Shown here: piece by piece, positions 1 through 8,160 of the stretch
Layout: every line of letters begins with the position of its first letter
Numbering within the stretch: the first letter of the stretch is position 1
NCBI GenBank assembly: GCA_947630485.1
Contig: CANRHU010000032.1
Location: forward strand, 1 to 38,103
Direction: 5' to 3'
DNA from: an uncultured Lachnospiraceae bacterium
GTDB lineage: Bacteria > Bacillota > Clostridia > Lachnospirales > Lachnospiraceae
Length of the DNA stretch: 38,103 bases
The notes under the pieces: generated by a model
What the model saw: the letters and a program-made list of their open reading frames with translations, nothing else
Told to the model about the DNA's origin: nothing
Database searches by the model: none
Program-made: the position numbers and the translations under genes

Positions 1-57
1 GTTTACACAGAGCGAGATATTAACTGGCTCGCAGAAGAAATTCAGAAAATGCCGTAG
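1..57 (+). CDS. C-terminal fragment of a protein, possibly a tyrosine recombinase (partial)
   Basis: An open frame enters from the left edge and ends at a TAG at 55-57, giving the last 18 residues (VYTERDINWLAEEIQKMP). A Tyr-Thr pair followed by an amphipathic helix is how many tyrosine integrases end, with that Tyr as the nucleophile, so an integrase is my best guess. The stop codon lies inside the stem of an intrinsic terminator, and short direct repeats follow, which suits the end of an integrated element. The fragment is too short to prove the family. Confidence 0.4.
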   Translation, partial: VYTERDINWLAEEIQKMP

Positions 58-78
58 CCTTCTGGCCGCGGCTTTTTT
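51..78 (+). terminator. Intrinsic terminator of the left-edge gene
   Basis: A 9-bp stem (51-59 with 64-72, one G-U and one A-C mismatch) with a TTCT loop is followed by six T at 73-78. It overlaps the stop codon of the left-edge reading frame and reads on the plus strand. Confidence 0.7.
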
Positions 79-94
79 GATTCCGGAATAGTTT

Positions 95-150
95 GTTTCC
101 TACCTGTTGCCTACGGTTCGTTGCCTACTTGTTGCCTACCCGTTACCTGC
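95..150. repeat. Five GTTGCCTAC-type direct repeats, mostly 11 bp apart
   Basis: Exact GTTGCCTAC copies lie at 106-114, 120-128 and 131-139. Degenerate copies GTTTCCTAC and GTTACCTGC lie at 95-103 and 142-150. Start-to-start distances are 11, 14, 11 and 11 bp, close to one helical turn, so a protein bound to each would mostly sit on one face of the DNA. Their place just behind a possible integrase end suggests arm-type recombinase sites, which is inference. Confidence 0.65.
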
Positions 151-217
151 GAAGCAATTTTCACCACTTGGCACGACTTCCCACGGCTAATCTTAATTTT
201 GATCTTTGAACAGAGAA

Positions 218-249
218 AAACGCCGGGATTCCTTGAAATCTCGGCGTTT
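218..249 (-). terminator. Intrinsic terminator of the GGGtGRT operon
   Basis: The arms AAACGCCGGGATT and AATCTCGGCGTTT (plus strand) pair around a short loop with one mismatch. Read on the minus strand, the hairpin is followed by TTTTTCT. It lies about 35 bases after the stop of the GGGtGRT gene, so it most likely ends that transcript. Confidence 0.75.
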
Positions 250-284
250 CCTGGATTCATTGACAAATTGCTGTTGCGGTATAT

Positions 285-1295
285 TTAGAACTTCCCGGCC
301 TTCGCCGCCTCCTCGATGGAAACAGCCACCGCGACGGTCATACCGACCATCGGGTTGTTGCCGGCGCCGATCAGACCCATCATCTCCACATGGGCCGGAA
401 CGGAGGAAGAACCTGCGAACTGGGCGTCGGAATGCATACGGCCAAGGGTATCGGTCATACCGTAGGAAGCCGGGCCGGCTGCCATGTTGTCCGGATGCAG
501 GGTACGTCCGGTGCCGCCGCCGGAAGCGACGGAGAAGTACTTCTTGCCTTTCTCCTGGCACTCCTTCTTATAGGTACCGGCCACGGGATGCTGGAAACGG
601 GTCGGGTTGGTGGAGTTGCCGGTGATGGAGACGTCAACGCCTTCCTTCCACATGATGGCCACGCCCTCGGTCACGTCGTTGGCGCCGTAGCAGTTGACCT
701 TCGCGCGGAGGCCGTTGGAGTAGGACTTTCTCCAAAGCTCCTTCACTTCGCCGGTGTAGTAATCCATCTCGGTCTCCACATAGGTGAAGCCGTTGATTCT
801 GGAGATTACCTGAGCGGCGTCCTTGCCAAGGCCGTTTAAGATCACGCGGAGCGGTTTCTGACGAACCTTGTTGGCCTTCTCGGCGATACCGATCGCGCCC
901 TCCGCAGCGGCGAAGGACTCATGTCCGGCCAGGAAGCAGAAGCAGTCGGTGGTCTCTTCCAGAAGCATCTTGCCGAGGTTGCCGTGTCCCAGACCTACCT
1001 TGCGGCGGTCGGCGACGGAACCGGGGATACAGAATGCCTGCAGGCCCTCGCCGATGGCCGCGGCAGCGTCCGCGGCACGGCGGCAGTTCTTCTTGATCGC
1101 GATGGCGGCGCCTACGGTGTAGGCCCACTTGGCGTTCTCAAAGCAGATAGGCTGAATGCCCTCTACCATCTTATATACATCCAGTCCGGCATCCTTGGTG
1201 ATCTTCTCGGCTTCCTCGATGGAAGCGATGCCATAGCTGTTCAGAACTTCATTGATCTGTTTGATACGTCTCTCATAAGATTCAAATAATGCCAT
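285..1295 (-). CDS. GGGtGRT family protein
   Basis: This 336-residue protein carries the signature SGGGTGRT at residues 258-265, which names a conserved clostridial family of unknown biochemical role. It has seven Cys (51, 71, 89, 118, 120, 202, 246), including a CFC pair, and no signal peptide or membrane segment, so it is probably cytoplasmic. The start is an ATG with AAGGAGGG nine bases upstream. It lies 18 bases downstream of a NifU-like scaffold gene on the same strand, so the two are almost certainly co-transcribed. The pairing with a cluster scaffold and the Cys content suggest an Fe-S or other metal cofactor protein, but no function is established that I know of. Confidence 0.85.
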   Translation of the reverse strand: MALFESYERRIKQINEVLNSYGIASIEEAEKITKDAGLDVYKMVEGIQPICFENAKWAYTVGAAIAIKKNCRRAADAAAAIGEGLQAFCIPGSVADRRKVGLGHGNLGKMLLEETTDCFCFLAGHESFAAAEGAIGIAEKANKVRQKPLRVILNGLGKDAAQVISRINGFTYVETEMDYYTGEVKELWRKSYSNGLRAKVNCYGANDVTEGVAIMWKEGVDVSITGNSTNPTRFQHPVAGTYKKECQEKGKKYFSVASGGGTGRTLHPDNMAAGPASYGMTDTLGRMHSDAQFAGSSSVPAHVEMMGLIGAGNNPMVGMTVAVAVSIEEAAKAGKF

Positions 1296-1313
1296 GATAA
1301 TGTACCCTCCTTA

Positions 1314-2006
1314 TCATTCCTGTCTCGGATCGATGATCTTGACTGCGTCCGCAACGCGGCCGTACTGGCCCTTTGCCTTCTCCCAGGCGGTATTCGCATC
1401 GTCGCCCTTCTTGATGAAGTCGGTCATCTTGCCAAGGCTGACATACTGATATCCGATGATCTGATCCTCTTCGTCTAGAGCGATACCGGTCACATAGCCT
1501 TCCGCCATCTCCAGATAGCGCGGGCCCTTCTTCAGAGTTCCATACATGGTACCGACCTGAGAACGAAGACCCTTGCCCAGATCCTCCAGTCCGGCGCCGA
1601 TTGCAAGTCCGTCCTCCGAGAAAGCGCTCTGGCTTCTGCCGTAGACGATCTGAAGGAACAGTTCTCTCATAGCAGTATTAATAGCATCGCACACCAGGTC
1701 CGTGTTCAGCGCTTCGAGAATGGTCAGGCCGGGAAGAATCTCTGCCGCCATTGCTGCGGAATGGGTCATACCGGAGCAGCCGATGGTCTCCACCAGAGCC
1801 TCCTGGATGATTCCGTCCTTCACGTTCAGGGTCAGCTTGCAGGCTCCCTGCTGCGGCGCGCACCAGCCGATCCCATGGGTCAGGCCGGATATATCGGTGA
1901 TCTCTTTGGATTTCACCCATTTCGCTTCCTCCGGAATCGGAGCGGCGCCGTGATGAACGCCCTGTGCGACATTGCACATTTTCTCAACTTCATGTGAATA
2001 GGTCAT
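1314..2006 (-). CDS. NifU/IscU-like iron-sulfur cluster scaffold protein
   Basis: This 230-residue protein resembles the NifU N-terminal (IscU-like) fold, in which three Cys hold a nascent Fe-S cluster. Candidate ligands are C49 and C56 (CAPQQGAC), C77 (IGCSGMTHSAA, the conserved region ahead of a helix) and C106. It is longer than a plain IscU of about 130 residues, with an extra C-terminal region ending near a YQYVSLGK stretch. AAAGGAG precedes the ATG. It is first in a two-gene unit with the GGGtGRT gene, and no cysteine desulfurase lies beside it. I infer that it builds or delivers a cluster to its partner. Confidence 0.8.
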   Translation of the reverse strand: MTYSHEVEKMCNVAQGVHHGAAPIPEEAKWVKSKEITDISGLTHGIGWCAPQQGACKLTLNVKDGIIQEALVETIGCSGMTHSAAMAAEILPGLTILEALNTDLVCDAINTAMRELFLQIVYGRSQSAFSEDGLAIGAGLEDLGKGLRSQVGTMYGTLKKGPRYLEMAEGYVTGIALDEEDQIIGYQYVSLGKMTDFIKKGDDANTAWEKAKGQYGRVADAVKIIDPRQE

Positions 2007-2061
2007 GTTAAGACTCCTTTCAATAAGTAATAATTGTGAAGTACTTTGTTAAAAATATCAC

Positions 2062-2088
2062 ATCATACTTGCTCTTATTCTCTCACAA
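2062..2088 (-). promoter_or_regulatory. Possible promoter of the scaffold-GGGtGRT operon
   Basis: On the minus strand, TATGAT (2062-2067) is preceded by weak -35 candidates within 2083-2090 (TTGTGA to TTTTGT, spacer 15-17). It lies about 55 bases ahead of the start codon in the only AT-rich gap upstream of the operon. The -35 is poor, so this is tentative. Confidence 0.35.
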
Positions 2089-2122
2089 AATCCGCCATTC
2101 GTCCAGTAGTTTTTACAAAAAA

Positions 2123-3583
2123 TTACCGTCTTTTTCCTGCGCCGGATTTCAGCCGCTCGTTCAGCATCGATTCAAACTGTTCCTCGCTGTAGCCCATCTC
2201 GCGGATACGTTCCCTGCGGCGCTGACGGCGCAGCTCCATGGCCTCCCTCTCCTTCTTTTTCCGATACCAGACGGCGAACACGCCGCATGCGGTCAAAACC
2301 AGCAGAAGAAGCAGCCCAACGGCCGCGGCCCATCCGCCCGGGAAAGCAAAAGGAATCTGTTCCGTCTCCCCTTCCTGCGTCTCCGGATCCGTCTGCGGCT
2401 CCGTTTCCAGAAGCGATACCGGAACCGGCTCCGTGGAAAAGTGCAGATTCTGCGCACAGATATAAGCGCTGCCTACCGTCCGCTCCCCGTAGGTGTAACT
2501 CAGGCGCGCGACCGCCGTCTTCGGATGGTCATTGCCCAGCTCCAGGCTGAAGCTGCGCGTCACATCCGCAAAGGACGCGCCGAGCGGCACCGTCACGCAG
2601 GCACCCTCCTCCAGGTAGAGCTCCGACGATTGATAGAAATCATCCTCCGTCTCAACGCCGTCCTGTTCCTGCAGAAACGTTTCGGCGCCCGCAATGGGAA
2701 TATTCTGAAAAGACGCAAACCCGAACTCGATCAGCGTCTTGCCGTCGATATAGTACTGCGGCTGACTTCCCTTTAAGACGACGGAAATCACGCCGCGTCC
2801 GTCGCGCACCGCATACGTCACCAGCGTGTTGCCGGCAAGCGACGTGTATCCGGTCTTGCCCGCGACTGCCCCCTTCAGATAGAAGCGGCTCGAGGTATCC
2901 TCCGTAATCAGAAGCCGATGCTCCATCGCGATGGGCAGCCCGGACGGGTTCTTGATCGTAGCCGGAAGCTGATACCGTCTGGCAGAGCCGACCTCCATCA
3001 CCGTATCATTGGCAAAAGCCGCCCTTGCGATCAGCGCCATATCATAAGCGGTCACATACTGCTGCTCGTCGTTTAAGCCGGACGGATTGGCAAAATGGCT
3101 CTCCGTGCAGCCCAGCTGCGCGATCTTCTCATTCATCATCGTCACGAAGGCATCCCGGCTTCCCGCCACATGTTCGGCCAGCGCGTTGGCGGCCTGGTTG
3201 CTGGAGCGCAGAAGCAGCGCGTGCATACAGTCCCGGACCGTCAGCACATCCCCTTCCTCGAGGGCCAGCGCATTGCCGCTGCCCGACTCCACATTGTAGA
3301 CGGCGTCATGGGAAAATGTCACCTGCTCATCCATGGACGCGTTCTCCGCCACGATCAGAGCGGTCAGAAGCTTCGTGATGCTGGCCGGCGGAAGCGCCAC
3401 GTGAATATTCTGCCCAAACAGAACCGTCCCTGAATTCTCATCCATGGAAATTCCTGCCTGGGCCATGATACCGGTATCCGCGGGCCATTCCGGCGCGCCG
3501 TATACCGTAAAAACGCGAAGCGCCGCCAGGCTGACCAGCGATAGAAGAAAGCCGAATATTCTGCTGCGTTGATTCATCTTCAT
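2123..3583 (-). CDS. D-alanyl-D-alanine carboxypeptidase (S11 family penicillin-binding protein)
   Basis: This 486-residue low-molecular-weight PBP trims the terminal D-Ala of peptidoglycan pentapeptides outside the membrane. The three S11 motifs are present: S68-I-T-K71, S127-S-N129 and K243-T-G245. An N-terminal signal segment (about residues 8-29) leads it out. A PBP5-type C-terminal beta domain follows the catalytic domain, then a transmembrane helix near residues 415-440 and a basic, charged cytoplasmic tail of about 45 residues. A true membrane span with a long tail differs from the amphipathic anchor of E. coli PBP5. The start may be this ATG or the one six bases later, where GGGGA is better spaced. 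The gene follows an NlpC/P60 gene at 51 bases. Confidence 0.9.
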   Translation of the reverse strand: MKMNQRSRIFGFLLSLVSLAALRVFTVYGAPEWPADTGIMAQAGISMDENSGTVLFGQNIHVALPPASITKLLTALIVAENASMDEQVTFSHDAVYNVESGSGNALALEEGDVLTVRDCMHALLLRSSNQAANALAEHVAGSRDAFVTMMNEKIAQLGCTESHFANPSGLNDEQQYVTAYDMALIARAAFANDTVMEVGSARRYQLPATIKNPSGLPIAMEHRLLITEDTSSRFYLKGAVAGKTGYTSLAGNTLVTYAVRDGRGVISVVLKGSQPQYYIDGKTLIEFGFASFQNIPIAGAETFLQEQDGVETEDDFYQSSELYLEEGACVTVPLGASFADVTRSFSLELGNDHPKTAVARLSYTYGERTVGSAYICAQNLHFSTEPVPVSLLETEPQTDPETQEGETEQIPFAFPGGWAAAVGLLLLLVLTACGVFAVWYRKKKEREAMELRRQRRRERIREMGYSEEQFESMLNERLKSGAGKRR

Positions 3584-3634
3584 TCCCCATCCGTCTTTTT
3601 TATCCGCATAACTCCGCCGCCGTCACGACGCCGG

Positions 3635-4903
3635 TCAGTTGATTACCCGCCGCACCGCCATGATGCTTCGGTAGGTGGCGGGGCTCACCATGATGCCGTT
3701 CTTGGCGTTGCTGGCATGGACGATCTGTCCGTTGCCGATATACATGCCGACATGGCCGGGATAGCACACGATATCGCCCGGCTGCGCCTCGCTGTAATCC
3801 ACCCCGACCCCGACAGAACGCTGATCGTAGGAGGTTCTGGGAAGACTGTAGCCGAACTGCTTATACACGCTTTGAATAAAGCCGGAGCAGTCTGCGCCGT
3901 TCGTCAGGCTGGTGCCGCCGTAGACGTAGGGATTCCCCACAAACTGCAGCGCATAGTCCGCGACCTCGCGCCCGGCCGCCGTCCCTCCGCTGCTCTTCAC
4001 GGTCGTTCCTTTGGACCCGGTGCTGGCAGTCGGCCCGGTCGTACTTCCGGTGCTGCCCGAACTGTTCTGCGACGGGGCATTCGCCTGGGCCGCCGCCCTG
4101 GACTCCTCCTCCCGCCGTCTGGCCTCCTCCTCCGCTTTGCGGCGTTCCTCTTCCTCCGCCTGGCGGATCTGCTCGTTTTTCTTGGCAATCGTCTTCGTAT
4201 AGGTTGCAGCCGCCGCCTTGGCCCGCGCCAGCTGCGCGTCGAAATTGGCAATCTCCCTGCGCTTTTCGTCAATCGTCGTTTCCAGTACCTTCTGCTGCTC
4301 CGCGTACTCTAACTGCATGCCCTCCATCTCATTCTTCTCATTTCCCAGCTGCTCCTGATAATCCAGAACCTGCTGCTTCGTCTCCTGATATTCCAGAAGC
4401 TTCTCCCGGTCATACTGATAGATGTTTTCTATGTATTCATTCTTATTGAGGAGCTCCGACATGCTCTTGACCTTCAAAAGCACATCCAGAAACTCCGTAT
4501 CGCCCTTCTCATACATATATCGAATGCGCTTCTTCATATCCTCATATTGCTGCCGCTCCCGCTCCTTCGCCGCGTCGTAATCGGCCTGGGCCTGCTCGAT
4601 CTGGCCCTCCTTCGCCTCGATGTCTGCCTCCAGAAGGTCCATCTCCGCCAGAAGATCGGTGAGCTCCTCGGTCAGATCCGATACCACGCCCTGGGCCTGG
4701 TCGATATTCCTCTGCGCCTCATTGGCCTCCGCATTCGCCTCATTGAGCCCCTGCTGGGCCTCGTTGCGCTCCTGCTCCATCTGCTGCCTGGAAGTGGTCG
4801 CAAGAACAGAGGCCGGCTGCTCCGCCGCCAGCGCAAGCGCCAGAACCGCACAGAAAACAAAGCGCTTTCGGCTCCTCCCTCTGCTTCTGTATCTATCACG
4901 CAT
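3635..4903 (-). CDS. Secreted NlpC/P60 peptidoglycan endopeptidase with coiled-coil N-terminus
   Basis: The protein has an N-terminal signal peptide, a long Glu/Gln-rich coiled coil (about residues 30-260), a Ser/Gly/Thr linker and a C-terminal C40 cysteine peptidase. The catalytic Cys339 lies in DCSGF, with His384 in GHVGMYIG and a further His396 in IVHASN. The layout matches CwlO/PcsB-like hydrolases, whose coiled coil usually docks to FtsEX and keeps the enzyme in check; no ftsEX is visible here. I chose the ATG at 4903 because GGAG sits six bases before it. An in-frame ATG at 4915 directly abuts a second GGAG and is less likely. The enzyme cleaves peptide cross-bridges during growth or division (inference from the family). 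Confidence 0.88.
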   Translation of the reverse strand: MRDRYRSRGRSRKRFVFCAVLALALAAEQPASVLATTSRQQMEQERNEAQQGLNEANAEANEAQRNIDQAQGVVSDLTEELTDLLAEMDLLEADIEAKEGQIEQAQADYDAAKERERQQYEDMKKRIRYMYEKGDTEFLDVLLKVKSMSELLNKNEYIENIYQYDREKLLEYQETKQQVLDYQEQLGNEKNEMEGMQLEYAEQQKVLETTIDEKRREIANFDAQLARAKAAAATYTKTIAKKNEQIRQAEEEERRKAEEEARRREEESRAAAQANAPSQNSSGSTGSTTGPTASTGSKGTTVKSSGGTAAGREVADYALQFVGNPYVYGGTSLTNGADCSGFIQSVYKQFGYSLPRTSYDQRSVGVGVDYSEAQPGDIVCYPGHVGMYIGNGQIVHASNAKNGIMVSPATYRSIMAVRRVIN

Positions 4904-4975
4904 GTATATCTCCATCTCCTTTTCGGACGTATTCCCCCCTGCCGCCCCCTGCGGACTGTCCTCCGCCGCGGCCCT

Positions 4976-5470
4976 CTATCCCTTTTTCCTTACATACCTT
5001 CGAAATGTGTAACAAAGATTAAAATAAGTCATCTCATCGGACTCCGCATCCATCTCCCAATCCGGATCCCTGTCCAAATTGTGCAGATAAGTGTCCGCCT
5101 GATAAGCATAGTCAATGTAGGTAATGTGCGCCGTATCGCAATACGGCAGAAACGACTCGTAGGTCTCCTGGCCTCCGATCACATAGACCTCCTCTGACGG
5201 AAAATCCCTCACCGCTTCCAGCGCCTCCTCCACACTGCGGCAGAGCACGGCGCCCTTCACACGTATCTCCGGATCTCTCGACAGGACGATATTCGTCCGC
5301 TTATGGAGCGGCTGTCCGCCCGGCAGACTCTGCAGGGTTTTCCGTCCCATAATCACCGCTTTCCCCACAGTCTCCTGCCGGAAAATCTGCTGGTCGGCAG
5401 GAATGGACACCAAAAGCCGGCCTCCTTTGCCGATAGCCCAGTTTCGATCCACTGCAGCGATCAGATTCAT
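4976..5470 (-). CDS. folA: Dihydrofolate reductase
   Basis: This 164-residue protein matches the usual DHFR length and regenerates tetrahydrofolate from dihydrofolate with NADPH. Visible landmarks are the N-terminal AVDRNWAIGKGG strand and loop, the active-site acid in IPADQQIF, the nucleotide-binding GRKT and the late IGGQETY motif. The common Leu-Pro-Trp after the first loop is replaced by GRLLVSIP. It lies 25 bases downstream of a ThyX-like gene and is probably co-transcribed. A flavin-dependent thymidylate synthase does not produce dihydrofolate, so the DHFR partnership is a little unexpected, although such pairs exist. Confidence 0.92.
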   Translation of the reverse strand: MNLIAAVDRNWAIGKGGRLLVSIPADQQIFRQETVGKAVIMGRKTLQSLPGGQPLHKRTNIVLSRDPEIRVKGAVLCRSVEEALEAVRDFPSEEVYVIGGQETYESFLPYCDTAHITYIDYAYQADTYLHNLDRDPDWEMDAESDEMTYFNLCYTFRRYVRKKG

Positions 5471-5495
5471 CGCTCTCTATCCTCCCCTGCGCCCC

Positions 5496-6119
5496 TTAAG
5501 CGTCCTCCGCCACAATCAGTTCCTCCGCGTAAGGCAGCGTCTCAATCCATGCGCAGAAAGCATGCCACTCCTCCAGCTTATGATTTCTTCTGGCATAATA
5601 AATATTCACCAGCGTCTCATAATTCAGGGTGCAGGTGCGCATCTGGTTATAGCTGGACGGAAGCAGCTGAATCAGGTCATACCAGTCCGCCTTGTCCTTC
5701 CCGTCCACATAGCGCAGCCGGATCTGCTCCAGATCGTCCACCAGACGCGACAAAATCCCAAGCCCCGACTCTGTCAGATGGTCATGGCTGAAATCATCGA
5801 GGGAAAACGGCCTGCTGTGAATCTTATGCATCGTACTGGTGGAATTGGCCACTGTCGCCACCTTATACGTGTCGTATTCCTTCCACCAGTACAGCGGTGC
5901 CGTGATATCCACGGAAACAAAGATTTGACGAAGAAACTTTCGGTGATCGCTGCCGGCCTTTCTGAGACGCCTGGCCAGATCCATATCGTTTGAACCCAAT
6001 CGGTAATTTCCGTCCTCATCGTAACCGCTGTCCATGCGGCCCCAACTGTTCATGGGATTGCGCGCGCCGCGCATCGCATTCTCCAGATTCATGACGCTCG
6101 TCCGCTCAAACCGAATCAT
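5496..6119 (-). CDS. Divergent ThyX-like protein (possible flavin-dependent thymidylate synthase)
   Basis: This 207-residue protein resembles ThyX in layout. Residues 77-100 (YWWKEYDTYK ... NSTSTMHKI) fall where ThyX has its RHR-x7-S dUMP/FAD motif. Residues 165-200 (TLNYETLVNIYYARRNHKLEEW and the following helix) resemble the C-terminal ThyX substrate-binding helix. The canonical RHR is not present (WKEYDTYK instead), so activity is uncertain. The start was placed at the ATG at 6119, with AAAGGCGG ten bases upstream; a longer frame to 6194 would run through the promoter. Directly downstream is dihydrofolate reductase, which supports a folate/thymidylate role. It could instead be a non-catalytic relative. 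Confidence 0.55.
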   Translation of the reverse strand: MIRFERTSVMNLENAMRGARNPMNSWGRMDSGYDEDGNYRLGSNDMDLARRLRKAGSDHRKFLRQIFVSVDITAPLYWWKEYDTYKVATVANSTSTMHKIHSRPFSLDDFSHDHLTESGLGILSRLVDDLEQIRLRYVDGKDKADWYDLIQLLPSSYNQMRTCTLNYETLVNIYYARRNHKLEEWHAFCAWIETLPYAEELIVAEDA

Positions 6120-6165
6120 TCCAACTATACCGCCTTTAGTAGTGTGATAAGCATAACTTCCACAT

Positions 6166-6200
6166 AGCATACCATATCTGGCGGGAAAATGCAATTTCCC
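6166..6200 (-). promoter_or_regulatory. Promoter of the ThyX-like/folA operon with a palindrome over the -35
   Basis: On the minus strand TTGCAT (6189-6194), a 17-base spacer and TATGCT (6166-6171) form a promoter about 45 bases ahead of the gene. The -35 sits inside a near-perfect 18-bp palindrome at 6183-6200 (GGGAAAATGCAATTTCCC). A dyad at this position is a plausible repressor site. Confidence 0.5.
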
Positions 6201-6251
6201 AGCCCTTACGTTTTTCTGAAGTGTGTTTTCCGAACGAAGACCGTCCCGCCG

Positions 6252-6977
6252 TCACTCAGCGCCGCTTAAGAGCTCAAAGGTTCCCAGAATCGTCTCAATC
6301 GAGCCGTCCAGCACCTCGTCCCCGTTCACATAGCTTCCGACCTCCACCAGAATCGAGTCCGGCCCGTTCTCAACCACGTGATACAGCTGAATCTGCGTCA
6401 CGCCGTTTACGTCCGTCTCCATATAGATGGATTTTGAGGGAACCTCATTGCCGAAATTCGAATCGACGATCTGGACGTCATCGCGGCCGGACTGCTGCAC
6501 CAGGCCGTATGCCAGCGCGTCCGCGGGCATATCCTTCATAATCTGGACCGACACATAGACCGGCAGAAGCTTATCCCCGATATATTCAAGCGTATCCGTG
6601 GTTTTCGTCTCCTGAAACTCAAACATCGACGCGTCATACTGCAGACGGTAGACTCCTGTGCGTTCCACGCAGGTGAGACCGTTCCCCATCTCCCTGGTGG
6701 ACAGCTCCGCTTCCGTAGTTTCTTCCTCAGAGGTCTCCTCCTCCGTGCTCTCGCTCTCCTCCGCGGTTGATTCCTCCTCTGTCGGCGCGGCCTCCGGCGT
6801 CTCCGGCTCCTCCGTCTCCGCCGCTGCCGCCGTCGTCAGCGCCACCGGCTGCATTGTCTCCTTCGTCGTCACCGCCGCGCTGGTATCCTCCGGCGTCTCC
6901 GGCTTAGAAGAACACGCCGCCAGACAAAGCACAGTCACAAGCATAACCGCCGCCGCATAAAATCCCTTCCTATTCAT
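6252..6977 (-). CDS. Putative lipoprotein of unknown function
   Basis: This 241-residue protein begins with a short basic start, a hydrophobic segment and the lipobox LAAC with Cys at residue 22, so it should be lipid-anchored outside the membrane. Residues 25-95 are a Thr/Glu/Ser-rich linker. The C-terminal 130 residues look globular, with alternating strands and helices, and I do not recognise the domain. GAAAGGAG precedes the ATG. It follows rseP by 81 bases on the same strand and may share its transcript. Substrate binding or envelope sensing are possible, but nothing in the sequence decides. Confidence 0.75.
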   Translation of the reverse strand: MNRKGFYAAAVMLVTVLCLAACSSKPETPEDTSAAVTTKETMQPVALTTAAAAETEEPETPEAAPTEEESTAEESESTEEETSEEETTEAELSTREMGNGLTCVERTGVYRLQYDASMFEFQETKTTDTLEYIGDKLLPVYVSVQIMKDMPADALAYGLVQQSGRDDVQIVDSNFGNEVPSKSIYMETDVNGVTQIQLYHVVENGPDSILVEVGSYVNGDEVLDGSIETILGTFELLSGAE

Positions 6978-7058
6978 ATTGACTCTCCTTTCCTATAAGG
7001 CGCCGCCTGACGGCTTCATCCGTCCGCGTCCGCTTTTTTGCTCTTCTCCGCCGCGTCC

Positions 7059-8114
7059 CTAATGAAAAATCAAATTGGAAATATCATTAAACAGGACAAA
7101 AATCATAAGGCACATCAAAAGCGCCATGCCGATTAAATGGACGAGGCCCTCCTTTTCCCGGTCCACCGGCTTCCCGCGCACCGCCTCGATGAGCATAAAG
7201 ACCAAACGTCCGCCGTCCAGGGCCGGAATCGGAAGCAGATTCATGACGCCCAGATTGGCGCTGAACAGAACGCACAGATTCGCCACGTTCAAAAGCATGG
7301 TCGCAATCCCGTAAGAAATGCTCTCATCTACCGTCTCGTCCACCATGGCCACCATGCGGATCGGACCCGCGAGATCCTCCCTGTGAACCTGCCCGCCAAG
7401 CATCATGCCGATGCTTTTGACGACCGCCTTGATCCAGTAGACCACCTCGTAAGCCCCGTAGCCCAGCGTTTGAAGAAAATTCCCCGTGGGTACGCGGTAT
7501 CCCCGCGTGATGATCCCCAGCATATAAGTGCCTGTCTCCTCGCTCAGCTTCGGCGTCAGAACCGCGCTGCGCTTCTCGACGGAACCGTCCTCCAGCGTGC
7601 GGCGGTATTCCACCCGGATCGGGGCGTCGGTATGCGTCATCATAAACATCGTCAGATCCCGGTAAATGACAACCGGCGTATTGTCCAGCCGCGTGATTAC
7701 ATCCCCGGCCTGCATTCCCTGCTCCTGCGCGGAAAAGCCCTCCTGCACCCCCGTCAGCTCCGGCGCATCGTATCCCGCAAAATGGACGATGATCACGGCC
7801 AGGACAAAGGCCAGAAGGAAATTGAAAAACGGCCCGGCCGCGACGACCGCGATGCGCGACCAGACGGGCTTGTTGTTGAAGGCCCGCGGATCCGGATCCG
7901 AGTCGTCCTCGCCCATCATCATGCACGAACCGCCGAACGGCAGCGCTTTTAAGGAATAGCGCGTCTCGCCGCGGACCGTAGTCAAAAGCCGCGGCCCCAT
8001 GCCGACAGAGAATTCCAGAACGGCGATTCCGTTCTTCTTGGCGACGATGAAATGGCCGAATTCATGGATCAGAATAATCAGGCCAAAGACAAAAATCGCG
8101 ATTATCATGCTCAT
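7059..8114 (-). CDS. rseP: RseP/RasP-type site-2 zinc metalloprotease
   Basis: This 351-residue membrane protease has HEFGH at residues 17-21 in the first transmembrane helix and a late NLLPIPALDGG segment supplying the third zinc ligand (Asp). A PDZ domain lies between (about residues 115-190), followed by further membrane helices. The family cuts membrane-embedded anti-sigma factors and remnant signal peptides. I placed the start at the ATG at 8114 (MSMIIAIF), behind an AGAGGG-type site, because the upstream extension is Arg-rich and unlike the family. It lies 46 bases after dxr, the usual clostridial order. Confidence 0.92.
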   Translation of the reverse strand: MSMIIAIFVFGLIILIHEFGHFIVAKKNGIAVLEFSVGMGPRLLTTVRGETRYSLKALPFGGSCMMMGEDDSDPDPRAFNNKPVWSRIAVVAAGPFFNFLLAFVLAVIIVHFAGYDAPELTGVQEGFSAQEQGMQAGDVITRLDNTPVVIYRDLTMFMMTHTDAPIRVEYRRTLEDGSVEKRSAVLTPKLSEETGTYMLGIITRGYRVPTGNFLQTLGYGAYEVVYWIKAVVKSIGMMLGGQVHREDLAGPIRMVAMVDETVDESISYGIATMLLNVANLCVLFSANLGVMNLLPIPALDGGRLVFMLIEAVRGKPVDREKEGLVHLIGMALLMCLMIFVLFNDISNLIFH

Positions 8115-8160
8115 AGAAACTGTATCCCTCTTTCTGATGCTGAAATAACATTCACAAAAT

